Assembly: GCA_934096805.1 (NCBI GenBank)
Contig: CAKOMW010000001.1
Location: forward strand, 310,001 to 374,000
Direction of reading: 5' to 3'
DNA from: an uncultured Bacilli bacterium
Lineage (GTDB): Bacteria; Bacillota_I; Bacilli_A; RF39; UBA660
DNA: 64,000 nt
Of the stretch, positions 11,501 through 18,569 are shown piece by piece. Positions within the stretch are counted from its first letter, which is position 1. Each line of letters starts with the position of its first letter. The notes beneath the pieces were generated by a model. The model worked only from the letters and a program-made list of their open reading frames with translations, made no database searches and had not been told where the DNA came from. The position numbers and the translations under genes are program-made.

Positions 11501-11760
11501 AAAATATAAATAATATACGCAAAAAAGCAAAAGCGTTGCCAGCACAAAAACGAAAAGCAAAAGTAATTAATTATGTAAATGGGTTAGACTTAAACACTAC
11601 TCAAAAGGCAATGCTAATAAAAAACTGGTATAAAGGATTTGATAATTATAATAGTCAAATAATTAGTTATGTTAATTCACTTAAAATAAGCACAAAAGAA
11701 AAACAAGCAGTCCTTAAAGAAATGGGGTTTAAAATCAAAGGAGGCAGGATATATTGGTAA
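5506..11760 (+). CDS. Giant phage polyvalent protein: metallopeptidase, MuF-C-like and ART-like domains
   Basis: The 2084-residue protein is a chain of domains. Residues 1-200 are helical and basic. Residues about 205-290 are Gly/Ala-rich and hydrophobic (QMTPAMITSVLPGG). Residues 370-570 are coiled coil. HEVTH at 589-593 with a downstream EVLAD (E633) reads as a zinc metallopeptidase. Residues about 741-893 (PMLVRKGH, GLGIDTYMNAIDSLDNPI, VYRYTDKGNY) resemble the MuF C-terminal domain. Residues about 966-1065 (VYHQTTEENADKI, VYFSTS) look like an ADP-ribosyltransferase-type fold. A second long conserved half follows (GAGIKAWMRISMLFNPKTQV), with a membrane-like helix near 1640-1660. Such polyvalent proteins are thought to travel with phage DNA into the host and act early. 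Confidence 0.6.
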   Translation: MATALDALRKKMKLESDEYYNKLRIKRSLEEGAYNRIKQEIKVNNQSKKNLRNKLRNEQNRILKSPEEIYSFNSNNNYFNINQRQNERKNKDKIAQEQARQELTKNQQFLKSSKTNKQLQEAINRGNLLEYQRNAYEVKNDDVDFLDKINIGKSYLAGLESALDNPYILNKTKKYIDENGNTYYLPSKKQMESSKLNENMGTIGKAIHGGIQSLGQMTPAMITSVLPGGNILGPATTFTTTMNSAKMQKLVEGYSDEQATKYAIVNAGLETALGKALGGATKIMGGKSSALSGNISKLTSKVIKNKGVNSFVSNLTAEGIEEELQYVLNPINEYVTLGKYNNIGEALSTLEADEALVTALSTLVTIGLTEGPSAITESKMQKQIDSLNKQYNLDLKLKDTLDSATKTEIVRKKKEQQLEEIEARHLQLEQQYQNNEITETDYNQEIENINNELKTFKEDNDNDITDPIIETQAEKEILDNKLNSGYITQEKYDAEISKLKNKLEEVNPKIKNFRESSRKYWEQKKQTKEVEKIIEKIITEKDYNVTLDPTIKTSYGQAVAGKITTNDNGEVDIKLNPDSDRIAEFLIVHEVTHAIETNEMRNLVIDFASKNKEFNNALQDLKNTYRTNDVSDEVLADISGQLLGNQEFINSLTIENTPQSRNIIKTIYESLKRMLNQLTSNGRYKNFVQDLESKWREAYSNITAEQSVDNLIGSKKFHLSENAMNEVNDTLNNPNTDINSMVKLRDFTPAQLVQLGVKNLPMLVRKGHLRENILTSAEAQSKGYSIKGKHYHGLGIDTYMNAIDSLDNPIAVYRYTDKGNYSKDNFIVLTQVKDSSNNNIIVPIEINKKGQYNKIELDINRIKTTYGRETKNYFANKVQNNELIEIYNKKRSAKPSMQSGSFNTSTTDNIPQSNTKVNSDISSTKYSMQNTKNNAQELDNSSFSLEQRVSGNELLNAQDLIEEIKSVGAKIDKNGYVTVYHQTTEENADKIKQSGKMIANEDSVYFSTSKNASQSEGRGQTKLEFKIPAEKLILDDIFSDNADVKIKLNSNKELDISDYIISKNRSSVSNNHNAKVEKNSIKEKPLWQKFLDDNYKTYGTRTKMSDLRKNNTSNTNTLQKVKTTENEVKNAIEPIKQEVKSISEQISELKQSLKVMNPNEISKLTRQDANTTPKLPIKNVSTGKGESSFYKNVTEKTKMLSEEARDLLGAEKDIAYYKEVTNEESLSKALEKLDKNGANETLNWFNKESKNANSVDVAEGWILMKQYENNKDYDGMVQVAKKLREIGTEAGQTVQAFNIMNRLTPEGMVKYAQSELTEAYEKMVKNKTKEWIDVNKNKFALTPQETQFIVETMQEVSKMEDGYEKRVKLAEIQKLMTDKLPPERGAGIKAWMRISMLFNPKTQVRNVVGNALIAPVNTFSDLFASKIDKAVSKRTGVRTTGATKTKMYLKGMKAGMYQSYNDFKKGINTRNMEGNRFEIGQGKSFNDNKKIGNALNKVDNLLSFMLDAGDRMFYEASFTNSINNQLVLNNTTEVTQDMIDIATQEALSRTWQDNNKFTNFVLSARKGLNNFIGTENFGLGDVLIPFAKTPANLTKAIVDYSPVGVVNAITKGNNLRKSLSNGQYTAQMQHEFVQTLGKATAGTMLYVLGIALAKAGISSGESDDDKDVASFLKNTLGVSSYSIKIGDKSFTYDWAQPIASPFSITANIVNSQNKEKALAESIVGNLDTAGAILLEQSFLQSINDVLNNTDGAISGLIQQVLDLPARAIPTFSKQIADLIDGTQRTTFEKNKPLATAKNKVISKLPVASKTLAPTVDTLGREIQKYGGKNGFFNVFLNPANVNSENISESAKEIYRVYQETSDKTIFPRIPEYTYKDSDGNKIILSSKQRSDFQKISGKIVETSVEELLQNKQYNKLSDEDKASVIKNIVDYAYNKGRLDITGIPMSKKYNKINKYIKNGGTVTNYYLNKEEVDYSLKYPSQYKYITSITDYNTYKKYKKNINNIRKKAKALPAQKRKAKVINYVNGLDLNTTQKAMLIKNWYKGFDNYNSQIISYVNSLKISTKEKQAVLKEMGFKIKGGRIYW

Positions 11761-12974
11761 CAAGAGATATTTCTAGAGCAATCACTATAGAACAATTGAA
11801 AAGACAGTATAATCTAGATAATAAACAAATGAAACAAGCGATAGAACAAAGCAAAACCAATTTAATTAAGGTTGAAAATGAATTAAATGGATATATTGAT
11901 TCAACCACTAAGGAACTGGAAAAAATACAAGACCAAGTAGATGGCAACATTACTACTTGGTTTTTTTCTGGAGTTCCAACTCTTAAAAATAATCCAGCAG
12001 TAGAGTGGACGGAAGAAAAAGAAAAAAACAATCACTTAGGCGACCTTTATTATGATAAAGATACAGGCTATGCTTATAGATTCACTCTTGAAGATACAAC
12101 GTACTCATGGATAAAATTAACAGATTCAGATATAAGTGAAGCATTAGCACTTGCTAATACAGCAAAAGATACGGCAGATAGTAAAAGAAGAGTATTTGTA
12201 GAACAACCAACTCCACCCTATGATAGTGGTGACTTTTGGCTAAAAGATAAAGAACTTTATATATGTCAAGTATCAAAAGAAACAGGTTCGTTTGAAGAAA
12301 ATGACTTTATTATAGCAACTAAGTATACGGATGATACCTATGCTAAAAAAGTTGAACAGAACTTAACAATAGTTAGTGGCAAAGTAACAACTATTGAACA
12401 AGGAATTGACGAAATAAATACAACTATGGAAGAAAATAAGTACTATGTTGATGCAGATGGAAACAAGCAGTTAATTTCATCTGATTTGTCAGAAATTAAA
12501 CAAACAACAAAAGATTATGAGGTTTTGGTAGATACAGTTGATACGCTGGATACAACAGTGGAAAATAATAGACAAGAGCTATTAGAAAAGTTCGATGGAT
12601 ATGTTCCAACGTCAGATTTAGTTCAACTAGAACAAAAAGTGCAAACCATACAAACAGATACCTATACAAAAACAGAAATTAACACAAAGTTAATTGATGG
12701 CTCTGTTAAAAAAGTGTCGACAACATCTGGTACTTTTGATGAAGATGGGATGCATTATGAAAAAAGTAATGCTCCAACCAGTTCAACTATCAATCATTTA
12801 GGGGTAGATGTTAAATCAACAGAAGATAACAAAACTTTGTTATTCGCAGGATACGATGAAGAAATAAACGAAAGTATAGTTAAGACGGAAAATTTAACTG
12901 TTAATAAGTACTTTGTTTGTGGTAATTCACGAATAGAAAACTATGGAACTGGAGGAGGCATGTTTGTATTATGA
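11754..12974 (+). CDS. Phage tail fibre / appendage protein with coiled coil
   Basis: Translation begins at a TTG at 11754 inside the last codons of the preceding gene; AAAGGAGG lies nine bases upstream and supports this start. The N-terminal 60 residues are helical. Next come two short beta-rich modules with Trp/Asp (GVPTLKNNPAVEW, PYDSGDFWLKDKELYICQ), a coiled coil around residues 200-310, and a C-terminal Gly-rich tip (RIENYGTGGG). This order is common in host-recognition or baseplate fibre proteins of phages of Firmicutes. Its overlap with the next receptor-binding-type gene (ATGA) supports joint expression. Confidence 0.55.
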   Translation: MVTRDISRAITIEQLKRQYNLDNKQMKQAIEQSKTNLIKVENELNGYIDSTTKELEKIQDQVDGNITTWFFSGVPTLKNNPAVEWTEEKEKNNHLGDLYYDKDTGYAYRFTLEDTTYSWIKLTDSDISEALALANTAKDTADSKRRVFVEQPTPPYDSGDFWLKDKELYICQVSKETGSFEENDFIIATKYTDDTYAKKVEQNLTIVSGKVTTIEQGIDEINTTMEENKYYVDADGNKQLISSDLSEIKQTTKDYEVLVDTVDTLDTTVENNRQELLEKFDGYVPTSDLVQLEQKVQTIQTDTYTKTEINTKLIDGSVKKVSTTSGTFDEDGMHYEKSNAPTSSTINHLGVDVKSTEDNKTLLFAGYDEEINESIVKTENLTVNKYFVCGNSRIENYGTGGGMFVL

Positions 12975-14776
12975 TGAAATTAGATATACAAAAATTTGCA
13001 GTAAAAAAATCAACGACATTTAAAGAAAGCGGAATTGATATCGCTAATAATCAATCAGACTTAGCAATCACCATAACATTTAGTGATACGCAAGGATTGG
13101 CGTGGTTCTCAAGTGCCACGTTAAACTGTACATGCAATGGTGTTAAAAAAAGTGCAAGTGTGTCATTATCCCAAGGCGGAAAGGTAAGTAAAACGTTTAC
13201 ATTTTCAAACATCACTCATAATTCCGACGGTAAGAAGAGTGTTTCTTGGTCGTGGTCATGTGCAACAGGTACATCGAACTTAGGAACTGTTTCTGCTAGT
13301 GGTACAAAGGCATTAACAACAATCGCAAGGGCAAGCAAAGTCTATGCAACTAATTGTAACATAGGTTCTTTTTCAACAATTACTATCAACAAGTATAAAG
13401 ATAGTTTCACTACTTCTTTATATTATAAATCACCAACTGACAGTAATTATGTAGCTATAAGTGGAGCTTCAAAAATAAGTGGTACTTCATTTGCCTTTGA
13501 AATACCAGAGTCATGGTACAATAAGATACCAAATGCAAAAACAATGACATGCTCAATAAAAGCAGAAACATATAACGGAAATTCTAATATCGGTTCAAAC
13601 ACTTGCTCATTCACAATAACTGCAAAAGAAGAACTATGTAGACCTACAATAACAGGTTCAGTCGTTGATACTAACGACGATGTATATGCACTTACTAATT
13701 CGCGAACTAGATTTGTCAAGTATAAGTCGCTTCCAAAAGTAACATGGGAAGCAAGTGCTAAAAATGGAGCAACCTTAGTAAGCCAAAAGGCAAATGGTGT
13801 AGATGCTACAAGTCCATATACGTATACTGAATGGAAAAACGTATATGTTGATATTACAGATTCAAGAGGGTACTTCAATAGGTATTGGCCTGATTTAGAC
13901 GTAGTGGACTATTTCATACCAACTGTGCAAGTATCTGGGGGAAGAACATCTCCAACATCGGATAGTGCGACCATAAGCATATATGGGTCGTTTTTTAATG
14001 GCTATTTTGATGCCAATAATACCAATTTAAATAACTTATCTGTTTCTTATAAATATAGAGAGATAGGAGCAACAGAATGGACAAATGGGACAACAATACC
14101 AGTGACAAAAGAAAACAATTCATTCAAGAATGAGAATTGCGTCATACCAGATTTATTTGATTATCAAAAGTCATACGAAGTACAAGTAATTGCCACAGAT
14201 AGTTTATCAACATCTTTGCCATATACATTCAAAGTAATTAAAGGTATTCCAATTTTTGATTGGTGTAAAGATTTCTTAAGAGTGAACGAATTATTTATAG
14301 CAGATAAAAACGCAGTTTTAAATGATTCGACCAAAACAGGAACTGCTTATAATACTACACTAGGAGGAACACAGATAAATGGTTCTTTCTTTTTGAATGG
14401 TATAGACCCGTTTGAAACTAAAATATTGTGGCAGGGTGGCATGTACATGAATGGAGACCACACCATAACACTAAACGAAAAGGTGAGTGACCAAAAGCAC
14501 GGGATATTACTTGTCTGGACTAATTATGAAGATGGTAGTGCTCAAAACAACGGAGTAAATGTTCAATTTATACCAAAAAAGTATGTTGAGTTGCATCCAG
14601 GGGTTGGACATGGGACACTTTTGATTAACGGTTGGAATGGAGACATTGGAAAGAAATATGTGTATGTTGGAAATGAAAAAATAACAGGATATAGCAAAAA
14701 TAGTCGAACAGTTACTGAAAACGGTATAAAGTGGGTTAACAGTGCTTATGTTTTGCGTTATGTGTTAGGCATTTAA
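12971..14776 (+). CDS. DUF859-like phage receptor-binding / tail tip protein
   Basis: The 601-residue product opens with MKLDIQKFA, a short leader seen on many structural proteins of phages of Firmicutes. A Ser/Thr-rich beta-sandwich module follows (residues about 15-125, with WFSSATLNC and TFTFSNITHNSDGKKSV), then repeated Ig-like beta modules and a C-terminal jelly-roll-like domain from about residue 470. The repeated Ser/Thr modules recall the DUF859 family of phage tail proteins. The start overlaps the previous stop as ATGATGA. Binding of host surface polymers is the likely job, inferred from family and position. Confidence 0.6.
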   Translation: MMKLDIQKFAVKKSTTFKESGIDIANNQSDLAITITFSDTQGLAWFSSATLNCTCNGVKKSASVSLSQGGKVSKTFTFSNITHNSDGKKSVSWSWSCATGTSNLGTVSASGTKALTTIARASKVYATNCNIGSFSTITINKYKDSFTTSLYYKSPTDSNYVAISGASKISGTSFAFEIPESWYNKIPNAKTMTCSIKAETYNGNSNIGSNTCSFTITAKEELCRPTITGSVVDTNDDVYALTNSRTRFVKYKSLPKVTWEASAKNGATLVSQKANGVDATSPYTYTEWKNVYVDITDSRGYFNRYWPDLDVVDYFIPTVQVSGGRTSPTSDSATISIYGSFFNGYFDANNTNLNNLSVSYKYREIGATEWTNGTTIPVTKENNSFKNENCVIPDLFDYQKSYEVQVIATDSLSTSLPYTFKVIKGIPIFDWCKDFLRVNELFIADKNAVLNDSTKTGTAYNTTLGGTQINGSFFLNGIDPFETKILWQGGMYMNGDHTITLNEKVSDQKHGILLVWTNYEDGSAQNNGVNVQFIPKKYVELHPGVGHGTLLINGWNGDIGKKYVYVGNEKITGYSKNSRTVTENGIKWVNSAYVLRYVLGI

Positions 14777-14790
14777 GAAAGGAGAAGAAT

Positions 14791-15093
14791 ATGGAATTAA
14801 TAAAAGAGTATTGGTTCATTATAGATGCAATTCTTATACCTTTTTTTCTTTGGATAGCAAGACAGTATAAACTAATCAAAAGCGAATTAGAACAAGGAAA
14901 AAAGAATGATGTGGTAATTATGCAGGACTTACTTATGAATAATTATAATCGATGCGTAAAAAAAGGTTTTTGTACTCAGTATGAGAAACAACACTTTTTA
15001 GCAATGTGCGATGAATATTTTAAATCAAATGGCAATTCGTTTATCAAAGACTTGAAAGAGGCTTTTTTAAAAATACAAACAAAGGAGGAATAG
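14791..15093 (+). CDS. Small membrane protein of the lysis cassette
   Basis: The 100-residue protein has one hydrophobic N-terminal helix (FIIDAILIPFFLWIA) followed by a charged cytoplasmic region with helices and three Cys. AAAGGAG precedes the start. It sits between the receptor-binding gene and the holin, where many Firmicutes phages encode a holin-associated or second lysis membrane protein. I do not recognise a named family; an accessory holin or antiholin is possible. Confidence 0.5.
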   Translation: MELIKEYWFIIDAILIPFFLWIARQYKLIKSELEQGKKNDVVIMQDLLMNNYNRCVKKGFCTQYEKQHFLAMCDEYFKSNGNSFIKDLKEAFLKIQTKEE

Positions 15094-15095
15094 AT

Positions 15096-15287
15096 ATGAA
15101 GAAGTGGTTAAAATGCGCTCTAATAAGGGCAATACGGACAATGGCACAATCAGCAATTGCAATGATAGGTACTTCAGTTGTATTAAGCGAAGTTAACTGG
15201 ATTATGGTTTTATCAGCAACTATATTATCAGGCATTCTGTCAATATTAACTTCAATTGGCGGATTACCTGAAGCGTCAGAAGAATAA
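15096..15287 (+). CDS. Phage holin, r1t type
   Basis: This 63-residue protein has a basic N-terminus (KKWLKCALIRAIRTMAQ), one hydrophobic helix after it, a second helix (WIMVLSATILSGILSILTS) and the short tail GGLPEASEE. The pattern IRTMAQSAIAMIG...NWIMVLS...GLPE matches r1t-type holins closely. Holins form membrane lesions that release the endolysin. The gene starts three bases after the previous stop with AAAGGAGG upstream and is followed by the endolysin. Confidence 0.85.
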   Translation: MKKWLKCALIRAIRTMAQSAIAMIGTSVVLSEVNWIMVLSATILSGILSILTSIGGLPEASEE

Positions 15288-15317
15288 AAGAATAAAATAA
15301 AAAAAGGAGGAGTAATT

Positions 15318-15911
15318 ATGCTAACTATTTATCAAAGACAAGCTCATTTAAAGTACCTAGGATTATACAAAGGCAAGCTTGACGGAATTGAAGGAAAGCT
15401 AACAAAGAAAGCTTACAAAGATTTACAAAACAAATATTTCACAAGAAAAAAAGACAAAGACGGCATTTACGGAAAGGATACAGATATTCTTTTGGTTAAT
15501 GCTTATAGAGTGAAGCGCTACACTAAAAACTTCAAATTAGAAGAATTTAGGTGTGAATGTAAAGGATATTGCACAGGCTATCCTGAGTATTTATCAGTGA
15601 CCTTTTTGAAAAATGCTCAAAAACTAAGAGATAAATTCGGAGCATTAACAATAACAAGTGGGTTAAGGTGTGAAAAAGAAAACTCTATAGTCGGTGGAAT
15701 AAAAGGTTCTAAGCACACAAAGGGTAAGGCGTTTGATTGCTACAACAGAGCCTATAGTAGTTTGGCTGGCAGAAAAAAGATAGTTGATTACTGGATAAAA
15801 CTAAGTGGCACCAGCTATTCATATTGTAATGGATATGGTCGTAGTAAATGGAGAAAGACTTATCCAAACGTACCTACAATGGGAAATGCAGTTCACTGCG
15901 ATGTTAAATAA
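15318..15911 (+). CDS. Phage endolysin, M15-type peptidase
   Basis: The 197-residue protein has an N-terminal segment of about 70 residues resembling a peptidoglycan-binding repeat (LGLYKGKLDGIEGKLTKKAY). A C-terminal zinc peptidase domain of the M15 D-Ala-D-Ala carboxypeptidase / L-Ala-D-Glu peptidase class follows. SKHTKGKAFD supplies the His and Asp ligands, and AVHCDVK at the end supplies the HxD pair. It would cleave peptide cross-links of the cell wall at lysis. Its place directly after the holin, with AAAAAGGAGGAG upstream, supports the role. A binding-first, peptidase-last order is usual for this class. Confidence 0.85.
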   Translation: MLTIYQRQAHLKYLGLYKGKLDGIEGKLTKKAYKDLQNKYFTRKKDKDGIYGKDTDILLVNAYRVKRYTKNFKLEEFRCECKGYCTGYPEYLSVTFLKNAQKLRDKFGALTITSGLRCEKENSIVGGIKGSKHTKGKAFDCYNRAYSSLAGRKKIVDYWIKLSGTSYSYCNGYGRSKWRKTYPNVPTMGNAVHCDVK

Positions 15912-15954
15912 ATAAAAAAAATTAAATAAATCAAATAGTTTCTAATACAAAAGA

Positions 15955-15980
15955 GCACAGGTTACCCTGTGCCTTTTTTT
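15955..15980 (+). terminator. Terminator of the phage late operon
   Basis: GCACAGG (15955-15961) pairs with CCTGTGC (15966-15972), followed by a T run. It lies between the endolysin and the converging minus-strand gene. Confidence 0.8.
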
Positions 15981-16010
15981 ATTGGAAAACAATTAATTAT
16001 TTTAATTTTC

Positions 16011-16448
16011 TTATTCGCTTGTTTCTAGGTCATCGTTCCAGAAACCACCTTTGTAAATGATTTCATCTGCTTCTTCGCTAGTTAAGTCGCTTATGATAAT
16101 TTTATCAACAAATTCCCAACCTTCTCCGTAAGCATTTTCGATTTCTTCGATACTGGGAATATAGTCAAGTTCAACAAGTGGAGTATCAAACTCACTACCT
16201 TCAACTCTTTGGTTTTCAAATGTGATTGCTAGTACATCATAATTTTTTTTAGTTTCCATATTTATTAATTCTCCTTTTTTTAACAGTTCTATACTTTTTC
16301 GTACAAAATCTGGTTTTGATAAACTATATTTGTCAAGTAGTTTATCTAGTTCTTCTTTTTCTTCTTTTTTAATTTTAATTTTTAAATCAGAATAATGTTT
16401 TTTATTGTATTCTTTTTTATATTTTGCCTGATTAAATGCTTCTGCCAT
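16011..16448 (-). CDS. Ribbon-helix-helix-like phage regulator (putative)
   Basis: The 145-residue protein has a basic N-terminal 60 residues with a short strand followed by two helices (DLKIKIKKEEKEELDKLLDKYSL, split here as DLKIKIKK and EELDKLLDKYSL, then KPDFVRKSIELLKKG), a pattern like Arc/MetJ-type DNA-binding domains. The C-terminal 80 residues are acidic and of unknown type. AAGGAGGG precedes the ATG. It faces the late operon at the prophage edge. A repressor, an antitoxin or another small DNA-binding protein is plausible; no toxin partner is evident beside it. Confidence 0.45.
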   Translation of the reverse strand: MAEAFNQAKYKKEYNKKHYSDLKIKIKKEEKEELDKLLDKYSLSKPDFVRKSIELLKKGELINMETKKNYDVLAITFENQRVEGSEFDTPLVELDYIPSIEEIENAYGEGWEFVDKIIISDLTSEEADEIIYKGGFWNDDLETSE

Positions 16449-16494
16449 GCTCCCTCCTTAAATACATAGTAACACATCTGGGGGCGTATGTCAA

Positions 16495-16932
16495 CTATTT
16501 TTTGTAATTTTTCCCAAAAAAAGAAACAAAATCTAAATCAGGATAAACCATCTCAAATACCTCTTGCCCTCTAACATGCCACATATCTTGCAACATCGCG
16601 TTATTATGTATCATACGATGACATTTAGAACACACAGGTATAACAAGCCCATACTTGATAGAAACTTGCCTATTTGAGCCGAAAAACACCTCATGTAAAT
16701 GCTCCTTTGGTCTGCTACACACTATACAAGCATCAAGATTACTGGTAAAGAGACTAAAGCGGTTCTTTTCTGCCTTAGTTTGTTTAGCAGTCCTCTTTTT
16801 CATAGTTTTTTGTTCTTTATATTCTAGGCTTTCACATTCCTTGCAGAATAGTGATACTTCCTTTTTATATTTTGTACAATAGCCATACTTTTTATATTTC
16901 TTTGTTCTTGTTCTATAATTTTTACAGTTCAT
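16495..16932 (-). CDS. HNH-like phage nuclease (putative)
   Basis: I place the start at the ATG at 16932, with GGAG upstream; a GTG at 16953 would add seven residues. The 145-residue protein has N-terminal Cys pairs (CTKY...CKEC), a basic middle, and a C-terminal zinc-knuckle unit: CIVC, HLHEVF, then CSKCHRMIH. Two CxxC pairs around an H-rich stretch are the signature of HNH/NinG-like phage proteins. It may cut DNA or act in recombination. The Cys/His layout is visible; the catalytic role is inferred. It is the last phage gene before the presumed att site. Confidence 0.55.
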   Translation of the reverse strand: MNCKNYRTRTKKYKKYGYCTKYKKEVSLFCKECESLEYKEQKTMKKRTAKQTKAEKNRFSLFTSNLDACIVCSRPKEHLHEVFFGSNRQVSIKYGLVIPVCSKCHRMIHNNAMLQDMWHVRGQEVFEMVYPDLDFVSFFGKNYKK

Positions 16933-17051
16933 TTTGAAACACACTCCAAACACACTTTTATTAAAAAATCGTATGTTTTGTTAGTGCTTGATATAATTAA
17001 AACAGTTGATATTAAAGGTTATTATTAAATGTTAAAGTATAAATTAACTTC

Positions 17052-17067
17052 CCACATCCTCCACCAA
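17052..17067 (+). other. Presumed attR: 3' end of a tRNA-Ala or tmRNA gene
   Basis: CCCAC (as a T-stem 3' strand), ATCCTCC (as an acceptor 3' strand), a discriminator A and CCA are laid out exactly as at a tRNA 3' end. U70 in the acceptor implies a G3-U70 pair, the identity mark of tRNA-Ala and tmRNA, and A73 agrees. No matching 5' half precedes it; phage genes do. A terminator follows 13 bases later. This is what remains when a phage integrates into the 3' end of a tRNA-like gene, with the rebuilt intact gene at the left prophage end outside the window. Confidence 0.6.
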
Positions 17068-17079
17068 ATATGTTTATTA

Positions 17080-17105
17080 CCTTTGTAAATCAAAGGTTTT
17101 TTTGT
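17080..17105 (+). terminator. Terminator downstream of the tRNA/tmRNA remnant
   Basis: ACCTTTG (17080-17086) and CAAAGGT (17092-17098) flank the loop TAAAT, followed by a T run. It is the expected native terminator of the tRNA-like gene disrupted by the prophage. Confidence 0.8.
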
Positions 17106-17225
17106 GCTTTAATATCTAAATTAATGTAAAAGTATTGAAATATTTTTTGTTTTAGTGATAAAATATAGATAATAGTGTTACTATATTTATTTTTAATGTT
17201 ATTTATATGTTGTAATGAGGTGTGT

Positions 17226-18041
17226 GTGAAAAATAAAATATTGATATTGCTAGCTTTTGTCAGTGCTTTTTTACTGCTTCCTGGTAATATTCTGGCTCAT
17301 CCTGGTAGAACTGATAGTAATGGTTGTCATTATTGTAGAACTAATTGTGCTAAATGGGGTTTAGCTAATAATGAATATCATTGTCACAATGGTAGTGGTA
17401 CTAGTTCAAAGAAAAAAACATCTTCTACTAAAACTGTTGTTTCAAAGAGTAGTGATAATACTTTAAAGTCTGTTTCTATAGATGGCGAAAATGTTAATGT
17501 TGATGATGATATGACTTATAGTACTAAAAAAGAAAAGGTTAATATTGCAGTAAAACTTAATAGTAGTAAAGCTACTTATGTTATTAACAATAATGATGAT
17601 TTAAAAGTAGGAGATAATAATATCGTTATTAAAGTTACTGCTGAGAATGGAAATGTAAGAAGTTACAGTTTGTTGATAAAAAGAGAAAAGTTAAGTAACA
17701 ATACAAATATAAAAATTATTGTTGATGGTAACATTATTAATTTTATTTCAGAAAAAGCAAGCATTAATGTTTCTAGTGATGTTAATTCTTTGAATTACGA
17801 ATATGAATTAGAAGATAAAAATTCTAGTCTTGATGTTGTTGGAAATGATGTTTTGGATGTCGGAAATAATAAGATTGTTTTTGTGGTAACTGCGGAAGAC
17901 GGGACAAAGAAAGAATATAAACTAACTGTTAATAAGTCTTCAAAAAGCAATGAAATAGTTAGTAAGATTTTAGGATTAGCTATGCTTGGTGGTACTGGAT
18001 ATGGAATTTATTATCTTGTAAATAAACCTAAAAAAAAATAA
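17226..18041 (+). CDS. Secreted/surface protein: YHYH-type motif plus cadherin-like repeats
   Basis: The start is the GTG at 17226, five bases after GAGG, rather than the upstream in-frame ATG at 17175 with no such site. The 271-residue product has a signal peptide (ILILLAFVSAFLLLPGNILA), then HPGRTDSNGCHYCRTNC...YHCH, a Cys/His motif of the YHYH kind that may bind metal. Two cadherin-like beta-sandwich repeats of about 85 residues follow (LKVGDNNIVIKVTAENG and DVGNNKIVFVVTAEDG), then a C-terminal membrane helix with a Lys tail. It is probably anchored outside the membrane. It is the first host gene after the prophage and uses T-ending codons. Confidence 0.65.
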   Translation: MKNKILILLAFVSAFLLLPGNILAHPGRTDSNGCHYCRTNCAKWGLANNEYHCHNGSGTSSKKKTSSTKTVVSKSSDNTLKSVSIDGENVNVDDDMTYSTKKEKVNIAVKLNSSKATYVINNNDDLKVGDNNIVIKVTAENGNVRSYSLLIKREKLSNNTNIKIIVDGNIINFISEKASINVSSDVNSLNYEYELEDKNSSLDVVGNDVLDVGNNKIVFVVTAEDGTKKEYKLTVNKSSKSNEIVSKILGLAMLGGTGYGIYYLVNKPKKK

Positions 18042-18125
18042 ACTTTTTATATTATTTTTATTTTAGGTGTCCGTTATACTCTCTTTTATTTTATTTTTAT
18101 ATAATATAGTAAAGGGGGGATTTTA

Positions 18126-18269
18126 ATGTACGGTTATGGATATCCTGGGTACAATTATCCTAGTTATGGCGAAGGTAGTTGGTTTTGGATAATTATAGTT
18201 ATTATTATAATATTCTTTATATTATTCTGGAATAATGGTAATTGTGGAAGTAATAAATCATGTTGTTAA
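18126..18269 (+). CDS. YjcZ-like small sporulation membrane protein (47 aa)
   Basis: AAAGGGGGG lies upstream of the ATG. The product starts MYGYGYPGYNYPSYG, rich in Gly and Tyr, followed by a single very hydrophobic helix of Ile and Phe, and ends in a short Cys-containing tail. This Gly/Tyr head plus one membrane helix is the layout of the YjcZ family, found in spore-forming Bacilli. It is followed by its own terminator and then by two coat-type genes. The role in spores is known only as an association with sporulation. Confidence 0.7.
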   Translation: MYGYGYPGYNYPSYGEGSWFWIIIVIIIIFFILFWNNGNCGSNKSCC

Positions 18270-18292
18270 GGTAAGGGTTCTTACCTTTTTTG
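18270..18292 (+). terminator. Terminator of the YjcZ-like gene
   Basis: GGTAAG (18270-18275) pairs with CTTACC (18280-18285), followed by a T run. Confidence 0.8.
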
Positions 18293-18338
18293 TATAATTC
18301 TTTTTTTTTAGTTAATAATATTACTGGAGGGAAAAATT

Positions 18339-18569
18339 ATGGATTATAAGTATGATGAAGTTCCTGTTATTATAACTGGTAAGGATTTGGATTATCTTAC
18401 TGATATGTTTAATTGGAATTATGGTGCAGTTAAGAGCGCAAATGAAGCAATGGTTAGTGTAACTGATAAGGAGTTAAAGGATTTGCTTAGTGATGTTAAG
18501 CAAGTTCATTTAAATAATTTAAATATTATTACTGATTTGTTGGATGAGAAAGGAAGACTTTATGAATAA
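18339..18569 (+). CDS. Small CotF-like spore coat-associated protein
   Basis: The 76-residue protein starts after TGGAGGG. It is all-helical, with ITGKDLDYLTDMFNWNYGAVK and a second helix pair (VHLNNLNIITDLLDEKG). That looks like half of the ferritin-like bundle found in CotF-type coat proteins. Its 3' end overlaps the next, clearer CotF gene by eight bases, so the two are co-translated and may form a complex. Function is inferred from partner and fold. Confidence 0.55.
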   Translation: MDYKYDEVPVIITGKDLDYLTDMFNWNYGAVKSANEAMVSVTDKELKDLLSDVKQVHLNNLNIITDLLDEKGRLYE

